In this document: positions 1 through 6,249 of the stretch, piece by piece
How the letters are laid out: each line of letters starts with the position of its first letter
Numbering within the stretch: the first letter of the stretch is position 1
Position numbers and translations under genes: made by a program
Notes under the pieces: model-generated
Database searches by the model: none
Told to the model about the DNA's origin: nothing
What the model saw: the letters and a program-made list of their open reading frames with translations, nothing else
Origin: an uncultured Oscillospiraceae bacterium
GTDB taxonomy: Bacteria; Bacillota; Clostridia; Oscillospirales; Oscillospiraceae
Direction: 5' to 3'
Length of the DNA stretch: 8,305 bases
Assembly: GCA_947631805.1 (NCBI GenBank)
Contig: CANRNA010000071.1
Coordinates: forward strand, 1-8,305

Positions 1-1806
1 GTGCGCCAGAGCGCCGTGCTGCGGGTGCTGGCGGAGCTGGGGCAGGCCAGCGTGGCGGACCTGTGCTACTTCACCGGTGCGGGACGGGACACCGTCAAGC
101 GCCTGGAGGAGAAGGGCCTTGTGACCCTCTCCCGCCGGGAGGTGTACCGCCGCCCGGACTACGGTCAGGGGCAGGCAAAGCCCCTCCCTGTGCTGAACGG
201 GGAGCAGAGGGCGGCCTTTGAGGGCCTGCTGGCCCTGGCGGACGGAAAGGCCCCCAGGGCGGCGCTGCTGTTCGGCGTCACCGGCAGCGGCAAGACCACC
301 ATCTATATCCACCTGATTCACGAGATGCTCCGCCGGGGCAGGTCCGCCATCTTCCTGGTGCCGGAGATAGCCCTGACGCCCCAGATGCTCCAGACCTTTT
401 CCTCCCATTTCGGCGACAGCATCGCCGTGCTCCACTCCTCTCTGTCCATGGGGGAGCGCTACGACGAGTGGAAGCGCATCCGGGCGGGAGACGCCCGGGT
501 GGTCATCGGCACCAGGAGCGCCGTGTTTGCGCCGGTATCCGATCTGGGTATCATCATTATGGACGAGGAGCAGGAGGACACCTATAAGTCCGAGACCAGC
601 CCCCGCTATCACGCCCGGGATGTGGCAAAGTTCCTCTGCGCCCGGTCGAACGCCGCCCTGGTGCTGGGCAGCGCCACCCCGGACGTGGGCTCCCGGTATT
701 GGGCAGAGACGGGCCGGTACGCCTTTTTCACCCTCCGGCATCGGTACAACGCCATGCACCTGCCCCAGGTGCGGGTGGCGGACATGAAGCGGGAGCTCCG
801 GGACGGGAACGCCGCCAGCATATCGTCACTGCTCCGGGACGAGATACAGGAAAATCTGGACCGGGGCGAGCAGTCCATTTTGTTCATCAACCGCCGGGGG
901 GCCAGCAAGCTCGTCACCTGCGGGGTGTGCGGCCACACCTATAAGTGCCCCAACTGCACCGCCGCCCTCACCTATCACAGCGTGGGGGACCGGCTGATGT
1001 GCCACTACTGCGGCCACACCCAGCGCCTTGACAGCGCCTGCCCCGTGTGCGGTGGAAAGCTGAGCTTCATCGGCACCGGCACCCAGAAGGTGGTCCAGGA
1101 GCTGGGAGAGCTCTTTCCCGGCACGGCGGTGCTGCGCATGGACACGGACTCCGTGGCCCCTGTGGGCAGCCACCGGGCCCTTTTTGAGCAGTTCCGGGCC
1201 CAGCGCATCCCCATCCTGGTGGGCACACAAATGGTCACCAAGGGCCTCAACTTTGAAAACGTCACCCTGGTGGGGGTGCTGAACGCAGACCAGAGCTTGT
1301 ACTGCGGGGATTACCGGGCGGGGGAGCGGACCTTCTCCCTCATCACCCAGGTCATCGGCCGCAGCGGCCGGTTTGAAAAGCCCGGCCGGGCGGTCATCCA
1401 GACCTTCACCCCGGAAAACCAGATCATCCTCCAGGCCGCCCGCCAGGACTATGACAGCTTTTACGAGGGGGAGATAGGCCTGCGCCGTGTGACCGGGTCG
1501 CCCCCCTTCGCCAGCCTGTTCGTGCTGACGGCCACCGGGGCGGACGAGAGCGCCGTGCTGCGCTGCTGCGCCCTGATACGGGACGAGATGCGCCGTCTGA
1601 CGGCCTCTGTCCCCGGCGCGAAGGTCCTGGGCCCCGCGCCCCTGCCTGTGGCCAAGGTGAACAACGCCTGGCGCTACCGGGTGACGGTGAGCTGCCCCCC
1701 CTCAAAGGAGGTACGCGCCGCCGTGGGGCAGGTGCTGCTCAGGGCGAACGACGGAAAGAGATTTAAGGGCGTGTCCGTGTACGCGGACCTGGACCCGCTG
1801 GATTGA
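1..1806 (+). CDS. priA: Primosomal protein N' (replication restart helicase PriA), 5'-truncated
   Basis: This is the C-terminal 601 residues of PriA, the superfamily 2 DNA helicase that recognises stalled forks and reloads the replisome. Visible residues about 1-50 look like the winged-helix region. The helicase core follows, with Walker A GVTGSGKT (92-99), Walker B DEEQ (188-191), GSATP (about 223-227), GTQM (408-411) and QVIGRSGR (450-457). Eight cysteines (C307, C310, C316, C319, C334, C337, C347, C350) form the two zinc-binding clusters typical of PriA. Family members are usually about 730-830 residues, so roughly 130-200 residues, including the 3'-end-binding domain, lie upstream. The GTG at base 1 is therefore probably an internal codon, not the start. 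Walker B reads DEEQ where E. coli and Bacillus have DEEH. The TGA stop is 12 bases before def. Identification is very secure. Confidence 0.97.
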   Translation: MRQSAVLRVLAELGQASVADLCYFTGAGRDTVKRLEEKGLVTLSRREVYRRPDYGQGQAKPLPVLNGEQRAAFEGLLALADGKAPRAALLFGVTGSGKTTIYIHLIHEMLRRGRSAIFLVPEIALTPQMLQTFSSHFGDSIAVLHSSLSMGERYDEWKRIRAGDARVVIGTRSAVFAPVSDLGIIIMDEEQEDTYKSETSPRYHARDVAKFLCARSNAALVLGSATPDVGSRYWAETGRYAFFTLRHRYNAMHLPQVRVADMKRELRDGNAASISSLLRDEIQENLDRGEQSILFINRRGASKLVTCGVCGHTYKCPNCTAALTYHSVGDRLMCHYCGHTQRLDSACPVCGGKLSFIGTGTQKVVQELGELFPGTAVLRMDTDSVAPVGSHRALFEQFRAQRIPILVGTQMVTKGLNFENVTLVGVLNADQSLYCGDYRAGERTFSLITQVIGRSGRFEKPGRAVIQTFTPENQIILQAARQDYDSFYEGEIGLRRVTGSPPFASLFVLTATGADESAVLRCCALIRDEMRRLTASVPGAKVLGPAPLPVAKVNNAWRYRVTVSCPPSKEVRAAVGQVLLRANDGKRFKGVSVYADLDPLD

Positions 1807-1807
1807 T

Positions 1808-1812
1808 AGGAG
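1808..1812 (+). promoter_or_regulatory. Ribosome binding site of def
   Basis: AGGAG lies in the 12-base gap after the priA stop, six bases before the ATG at 1819. It fixes the def start and rules out the out-of-frame TTG at 1803. Confidence 0.8.
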
Positions 1813-1818
1813 AGAACT

Positions 1819-2331
1819 ATGGCGCTTCGCAACATACTGAAGCAGGGCGACGAGGCCCTCACAAAGCACTGCCGTCCCGTGACGGACTTCAACGACCGGC
1901 TCTGCCAGCTTTTGGACGACATGGCCGAGACCCTGGCCCAGGCGGGCGGGGTGGGCCTGGCCGCGCCCCAGGTGGGGGTGCTGCGCCGGGCGGTCATCGT
2001 GCTGGAGACGAATGTCCCCGAGGGGGAGCCGGAGTATATCATCGAGCTCATAAACCCCGAGATCATCGAGACCGAGGGGGAGCAGGAGGGCCCGGAGGGG
2101 TGCCTGTCCCTGCCCGGCTCCTACGGCATGGTCAAGCGTCCCGCGAGGGTGAAGATTCGGGCCCAGGACAGGACCGGCAAGGTCTTTGAGAGGGAGGGCG
2201 TGGGTCTGACGGCCAGGGCCTTCTGCCACGAGTGCGACCACCTGGACGGCCACATATTCACCGAGCGGTGCGACCGGCTCATGACCGAGGAGGAGCTGGA
2301 GGCCTATTACGGGAGCGAGGAGAACGGATGA
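1819..2331 (+). CDS. def: Peptide deformylase
   Basis: This metalloenzyme removes the N-formyl group from nascent proteins at the ribosome exit. The 170-residue length is normal. All three family motifs are present: GVGLAAPQ (44-51), EGCLS (93-97, metal ligand C95) and HECDH (137-141, metal ligands H137 and H141, catalytic E138). The residue before the HExDH motif is cysteine (C136) where many deformylases have glutamine, and there is another cysteine at 139. This does not touch the metal ligands. The start is set by a good AGGAG site. The TGA stop overlaps the fmt start as ATGA, so Def and Fmt, which act at opposite ends of the formyl-methionine cycle, are probably translationally coupled. 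Confidence 0.97.
   Translation: MALRNILKQGDEALTKHCRPVTDFNDRLCQLLDDMAETLAQAGGVGLAAPQVGVLRRAVIVLETNVPEGEPEYIIELINPEIIETEGEQEGPEGCLSLPGSYGMVKRPARVKIRAQDRTGKVFEREGVGLTARAFCHECDHLDGHIFTERCDRLMTEEELEAYYGSEENG
2317..2322 (+). promoter_or_regulatory. Ribosome binding site of fmt
   Basis: GAGGAG lies inside the end of def, five bases before the ATG at 2328. Together with the MRIVFMGTPDFA N-terminus it selects this ATG over upstream in-frame codons such as 2232. Confidence 0.8.
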
Positions 2332-3245
2332 GGATCGTCTTCATGGGCACCCCGGACTTTGCCGCCTGCTCCCTGGAACGGCTGCTGGAGGAGGGGTTCG
2401 ACGTGCGGGGCGTCTTCTGTCAGCCGGACAAGCCCCGTGACCGGGGCCATAAAACCGTCCCCTGCCCGGTGAAGGCGCTGGCCCAGGGGGCCGGTGTGCC
2501 GGTGTATCAGCCGACTAAGCTCCGGGACGGGACGGCTCTTGATATCCTGCGCCAGCTGGACCCGGAGCTCATCGTGGTGGTGGCCTACGGGCGCATCCTG
2601 CCCGAGGATATCCTGGACCTGCCCCGGTACGGCTGCGTCAACGTCCACGGCTCGCTTTTGCCCCGGTACCGGGGCAGCGCCCCTATCCAGCGGGCTGTGC
2701 TGGGCGGGGACGACGTCACCGGCGTGACCACCATGTACCTGTCCGCCGGGATGGACGAGGGGGATATGATATTCTCCGAGAGCACTCCCATCGGGGAGAC
2801 GGAGACCAGCGGAGAGCTCTTTGACCGTCTGGCGGTCATGGGGGCCTCCCTTTTGGTGAAGACGGTCCGGGCCATCCAGGACGGCACCGCCCCCCGGACG
2901 CCCCAGGACGGGAGCCTGGCCACCTACGCGCCGCCCTTGAGCCGGGAGGAGTCCCCCATCGACTGGGGGAAGACGCCCCGCCAGATACTGCGCCATATAT
3001 ACGGCATGCAGCCCTGGCCTTGCGCCACCGCCACCCTGGGGGGCACGGCCTTCAAGATATTCCGGGCCCAGCCGTCCGGCCGGACGAGCCAAAAGGCCCC
3101 CGGCACCATCCTGTCCGCCGGGAAGGCGGGCATAGAGGTGGCCTGCGGCGGGGGAGAGAGCCTGCTCATCACCGAGCTGCAGGCGGCCGGGGGAAAGCGC
3201 ATGGCCGCGGGGGCCTATCTTCTGGGCCACCCCATGGAGGTCTGA
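2328..3245 (+). CDS. fmt: Methionyl-tRNA formyltransferase
   Basis: Fmt transfers a formyl group from 10-formyltetrahydrofolate to Met-tRNAi to make the bacterial initiator tRNA. The protein is 305 residues, close to the usual 310-315. It begins with the canonical MRIVFMGTPDFA. The formyltransferase fold contains NVHGSLLPRYRGSAPIQ (105-121), with catalytic N105 and H107, and D143 in the MDEGDM segment, matching N106, H108 and D144 of the E. coli enzyme. The C-terminal tRNA-binding domain runs from about residue 202 to the end. The frame stays open upstream to 2232, but that extension is def read in another frame and carries no family sequence. The gene overlaps def by four bases and ends two bases before rsmB. 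Confidence 0.97.
   Translation: MRIVFMGTPDFAACSLERLLEEGFDVRGVFCQPDKPRDRGHKTVPCPVKALAQGAGVPVYQPTKLRDGTALDILRQLDPELIVVVAYGRILPEDILDLPRYGCVNVHGSLLPRYRGSAPIQRAVLGGDDVTGVTTMYLSAGMDEGDMIFSESTPIGETETSGELFDRLAVMGASLLVKTVRAIQDGTAPRTPQDGSLATYAPPLSREESPIDWGKTPRQILRHIYGMQPWPCATATLGGTAFKIFRAQPSGRTSQKAPGTILSAGKAGIEVACGGGESLLITELQAAGGKRMAAGAYLLGHPMEV
3236..3240 (+). promoter_or_regulatory. Ribosome binding site of rsmB
   Basis: GGAGG lies within the last codons of fmt, seven bases before the ATG at 3248. It decides the rsmB start in a frame that is open further upstream. Confidence 0.8.
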
Positions 3246-3247
3246 CC

Positions 3248-4495
3248 ATGCCGAGACGGACCGCCCTGGAGGCGCTGGAGCGGTTTCGCCGGGATTCCGC
3301 CTGGAGCCGCCAGGTCATGGACAGCCTTGCGGAGAAAAACAGCCTGGACCGGCGGGACACGGCCCTGGCCTCCCGGCTTTTTTACGGCGTGCTGCAAAAC
3401 ATGGCCCTGTGCGACTTCTATATCGACCACTGGGCCAGAGGGCGGCTGGAGCCCAAGGTCCGGGACATTTTGCGGCTGGGGGTCTATCAGCTGCTGTTTA
3501 TGGACAGGATACCGCCCCGTGCGGCGGTGGGGGCGTCGGTGGACCTCTGCCGGGCACTGGGCTATGACCGGGCGTCGGGGCTTGTGAACGCCGTGCTCCG
3601 CCGGATCGCCGGGGCGCGGGACGATCTGCCCCCCATCCCCGGTCAGGGCACGGCCCAATACCTCTCCACCCGCTACAGTCACCCCCTGTGGCTGACGGAG
3701 GAGCTCATGGCCCTGCGGGGCTATGAGGGCGCCGAGGCCGTGCTGCGCTGCGACAACGAAGAGCCCCCCGTCTATATCCAGCCCAACACCTGCCGGGTGT
3801 CGGCCGGGGACCTGGCAGCCCGGCTGGGGGCGGAGCGGACGGAAAACGGCCTTATCCTGCCCAGGGCGGGGGACATCGCCGGGATGGACGCCTTTCAAAA
3901 GGGACTGTTTTATGTCCAGGACCCGGCCGCCCATCAGGTGGTGGAGGCAGCGGAGCTCGCCCCTGGCATGCGGGTGCTGGACGCCTGTGCCGCTCCGGGG
4001 GGCAAGAGCTTCGGCGCGGCCATCGCCATGGGGGATGACGGCGCCGTCACCGCCAGGGACATCCTGGCAAAAAAGCTGGCCCTGGTGGCGGAGGGCGCCG
4101 GGCGCATGGGCCTGAAGAGCATCGCCTGCCAGGCCGGGGACGCCCGGGACATCGCCGGAGGGGACTATGACGCGGTGTTCGCGGACCTGCCCTGCAGCGG
4201 CCTGGGGGTCATCCGGAAAAAGCCCGACATCCGCTACCGGGACAAGCGCGAGCTGGACAGCCTGCCAGCGCTCCAGCTGGAGCTGTTGGAGGCCATATCC
4301 ACCGCCGTGAGGCCGGGGGGACGGCTCATCTATTCCACCTGCACCTGGCGCACGGGGGAGAACCAGGATGTGACGAGGGCATTCCTGGGGGCCCACAGCC
4401 AATTCACCAAGACCATGGAACGGACCTTCTGGCCGGACCTGGACGGAACGGACGGGTTTTATCTATGCCGGATGGAGCGAACAAACCAGATATAA
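3248..4495 (+). CDS. rsmB: 16S rRNA (cytosine-C5)-methyltransferase RsmB
   Basis: This SAM-dependent enzyme makes m5C967 (E. coli numbering) in 16S rRNA. The 415-residue product has an N-terminal NusB-like RNA-binding domain (about 1-125), a small linker domain (about 135-225) and a Rossmann-type methyltransferase domain. SAM-binding motif I is VLDACAAPGGKS (243-254). The two catalytic cysteines of this family are C316 in DLPCSGLG and C365 in YSTCTW, matching C325 and C375 in E. coli. The protein is slightly shorter than the common 430-450 residues, with nothing obviously missing. The frame is open upstream to 3020, but the GGAGG site and the start of NusB homology favour 3248. The end overlaps rlmN by 31 bases. 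B. subtilis has the orthologue (yloM) in the same position. Confidence 0.96.
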   Translation: MPRRTALEALERFRRDSAWSRQVMDSLAEKNSLDRRDTALASRLFYGVLQNMALCDFYIDHWARGRLEPKVRDILRLGVYQLLFMDRIPPRAAVGASVDLCRALGYDRASGLVNAVLRRIAGARDDLPPIPGQGTAQYLSTRYSHPLWLTEELMALRGYEGAEAVLRCDNEEPPVYIQPNTCRVSAGDLAARLGAERTENGLILPRAGDIAGMDAFQKGLFYVQDPAAHQVVEAAELAPGMRVLDACAAPGGKSFGAAIAMGDDGAVTARDILAKKLALVAEGAGRMGLKSIACQAGDARDIAGGDYDAVFADLPCSGLGVIRKKPDIRYRDKRELDSLPALQLELLEAISTAVRPGGRLIYSTCTWRTGENQDVTRAFLGAHSQFTKTMERTFWPDLDGTDGFYLCRMERTNQI

Positions 4496-5511
4496 AGTCC
4501 ATGCTGCCCGGCCAGATCGCCGAGGCGTTCCGGGACCTGGGCCTGCCCGCCTACAGGGCGGGGCAGGTGTTCCGGTGGCTGGGCCGGGGCGTGGGGTCCT
4601 TTGGGGAGATGAGCGACCTTCCTCTGGACCTGCGCCAGCGGCTGGAGGGGCTCTACGCCATACCGGCCCTGTCCATGCTCCGACGCCAGGTGTCCGCCAG
4701 AGACGGCACGGAGAAATACCTGTGGCGTCTGCCGGACGGGGAGAGCGTGGAGACGGTGCTCATGCGCTATAAGCACGGCAACACCGTGTGCATCTCCTCC
4801 CAGGTGGGCTGTCGGATGGGCTGCGCCTTCTGCGCCAGCACCATCGGGGGAAAAATACGGGACCTGGCCCCCTCGGAGATGCTGGACGAGGTGGTGCGCA
4901 CGGGCCTTGCCTCCGGCGTGCCGGTGACGGGCATCGTGCTCATGGGCATCGGGGAGCCTCTGGATAATTTTGACAACGTCATGCGCTTTCTCGCCCTGGT
5001 GAACGACCCGGCCGGAGCCAACATCGGCATGCGGCATATATCCCTGTCCACCTGCGGCCTGGTGGAAGCGATTGACAAACTGGCCGGTCTTCATTTACAA
5101 TTAACACTGTCCGTCTCCCTTCACGCCCCGGACGACGAGACCCGCTCCCGGCTCATGCCGGTGAACGCCGCCTACGGGGTGGACGCCCTGTACGACGCCT
5201 GTCAGCGGTATTTTGACCGGACAGGACGGCGGGTGTCCTTTGAGTACGCCATGGTGAAGGGCGTGAACGACACGCCCCGGCACGCGGATATGCTGGTGCG
5301 GCGGCTGCGGGGGACGGGCGCCCATGTGAATCTCATTCGGCTGAATTACGTCTCCGAGCGGGGGCTCGAGCCCTCCGGGGAACAGACCGTCCGGGCCTTT
5401 GTAAAAAGGCTGGAGGACGGAGGCGTGACCGTTACCGTCCGGCGGCGCCTGGGCAGCGATATCGACGCCGCCTGCGGGCAGCTCCGCCGCGGACAGATGA
5501 GGGAGCCATGA
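4465..5511 (+). CDS. rlmN: Dual-specificity 23S rRNA (m2A2503)/tRNA (m2A37) methyltransferase RlmN
   Basis: This radical-SAM enzyme methylates C2 of A2503 in the peptidyl-transferase region of 23S rRNA and, in studied members, A37 of some tRNAs. It is 348 residues, a normal length. The [4Fe-4S] motif is C116-x3-C120-x2-C123. The two mechanistic cysteines are C109 and C337 (in DIDAACGQL), equivalent to C118 and C355 of E. coli. The GEPL SAM-binding motif is at 163-166. This full cysteine set and the A2503 context argue for RlmN; Cfr is not supported by housekeeping synteny. The 4465 start keeps the family-like KPDIKSM segment but has a poor Shine-Dalgarno and lies inside rsmB. ATG 4501, just after the rsmB stop, is a less likely alternative. 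A candidate promoter for downstream genes lies inside this gene at 5072-5101. Confidence 0.96.
   Translation: MPDGANKPDIKSMLPGQIAEAFRDLGLPAYRAGQVFRWLGRGVGSFGEMSDLPLDLRQRLEGLYAIPALSMLRRQVSARDGTEKYLWRLPDGESVETVLMRYKHGNTVCISSQVGCRMGCAFCASTIGGKIRDLAPSEMLDEVVRTGLASGVPVTGIVLMGIGEPLDNFDNVMRFLALVNDPAGANIGMRHISLSTCGLVEAIDKLAGLHLQLTLSVSLHAPDDETRSRLMPVNAAYGVDALYDACQRYFDRTGRRVSFEYAMVKGVNDTPRHADMLVRRLRGTGAHVNLIRLNYVSERGLEPSGEQTVRAFVKRLEDGGVTVTVRRRLGSDIDAACGQLRRGQMREP
5072..5101 (+). promoter_or_regulatory. Candidate internal sigma-A promoter within rlmN
   Basis: The -35 box TTGACA (5072-5077) is a perfect consensus. After an 18-base spacer comes TACAAT (5096-5101), which matches five of six positions of TATAAT. 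There is no extended -10 TG. Initiation would fall around 5106-5110, about 400 bases before stp, giving a second transcript for stp-prkC-rsgA. The surrounding patch is AT-rich in an otherwise GC-rich gene. Chance occurrence inside a coding region remains possible. Confidence 0.45.
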
Positions 5512-6248
5512 ATTATTTCGGAGTGAGCGACAAAGGTCCATACCGTGCCGAGAACCAGGACTGCTTCGACGGAGCGGTCGTGGCTGGCGGCGTGCTGGCC
5601 GTCGTCTGCGACGGGATGGGCGGCGCCGTGGGAGGACAGATGGCCAGCGAGCTGGCGGTGAGCCGGTTCATGGCCTTCGCCCGGGCGGCGCTGGAGGCCT
5701 CCGACGGGGAGGACCCGGCGGACGCCCTGCGCCAGGCGGCGGACGCGGCCAACCGGAAGGTGTTCCGCTACGCCGAGCAGACCGCCGGGTATACCGGCAT
5801 GGGCACGACGCTGGTGGCCGGATACTGGCGGGACGACACGGCCATGTTCGTCAACGTGGGGGACAGCCGGGCCTACCGCATGGCAAAAGACGGCATATTG
5901 CAGATCACAAAGGACCATTCTCTGGTCCAGCAGATGATCGACCGGGGCGAGATAACCCCCTCCCAGGGGCGGCATCATCCCCGGCGGAATATCATCACCC
6001 GGGCGGTGGGCAGCGAGCAGTTCGTCACCTGCGACGAGTTCACCCTCCCCATACGGGAGGGGGACCGGTTCTTGCTGTGCTCCGACGGACTGACAAACGC
6101 GTTGGAGGAGGCGGAGGTGCACCGGGTGCTCCTGGCGGAGGACGACCCGGAGAGCGCCTGCCGCAAGCTGGTGAGCGAGGCCGTTGACGGCGAGGCCCGC
6201 GACAATGTTACCGCCGTCGTCATCTATGCAAGGAAGGGGAGCGCCTGA
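5508..6248 (+). CDS. stp: PP2C-family Ser/Thr protein phosphatase (Stp/PrpC)
   Basis: This is a cytosolic metal-dependent phosphatase (PPM/PP2C family) that reverses phosphorylation by the PASTA kinase encoded next to it. The 246 residues contain the expected motifs in order: RAENQD (13-18), DGMGG (35-39), GMGTT (97-101), NVGDSRAY (116-123), DHS (136-138), SDGL (192-195) and RDNVT (231-235). The metal-binding aspartates D18, D35, D193 and D232 are all present, so the enzyme should be active. No signal peptide or membrane segment is seen. The start overlaps the rlmN stop as ATGA, with GAGG at 5499-5502 as the binding site. The stop is one base before prkC, the usual tight pairing of this phosphatase and kinase. 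It corresponds to prpC of B. subtilis. Confidence 0.96.
   Translation: MNYFGVSDKGPYRAENQDCFDGAVVAGGVLAVVCDGMGGAVGGQMASELAVSRFMAFARAALEASDGEDPADALRQAADAANRKVFRYAEQTAGYTGMGTTLVAGYWRDDTAMFVNVGDSRAYRMAKDGILQITKDHSLVQQMIDRGEITPSQGRHHPRRNIITRAVGSEQFVTCDEFTLPIREGDRFLLCSDGLTNALEEAEVHRVLLAEDDPESACRKLVSEAVDGEARDNVTAVVIYARKGSA
6236..6241 (+). promoter_or_regulatory. Ribosome binding site of prkC
   Basis: GGGGAG lies in the last codons of stp, eight bases before the ATG at 6250. It selects this start over the in-frame upstream codon at 6184, whose extension is just stp in another frame. Confidence 0.75.
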
Positions 6249-6249
6249 A

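Noticed and set aside
1..3. GTG at base 1 as the priA start
   Set aside because: The protein from here lacks the N-terminal DNA-binding domain, so it is probably an internal valine codon at the window edge.
1028..1033. TTGACA inside priA as a -35 box
   Set aside because: The sequence 16-19 bases downstream is GC-rich (around GGTGGA) and has no -10-like hexamer.
3020..3247. Longer N-terminus for RsmB from the open frame beginning at 3020
   Set aside because: The extension is fmt read in another frame, has Gly/Arg/His-rich shadow composition, and the GGAGG site plus NusB homology place the start at 3248.
4491..4496. TATAAA at the rsmB/rlmN junction as a -10 box
   Set aside because: The hexamer 17 bases upstream is CCGGAT, which does not resemble a -35, and the sequence is explained by the overlapping gene ends.
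4963..4975. GATAAT (4963-4968) and TTGACA (4970-4975) inside rlmN as promoter elements
   Set aside because: They are in the wrong order and spacing to pair with each other, GATAAT has no -35 upstream at 16-19 bases, and TTGACA has no -10 downstream at the right distance.
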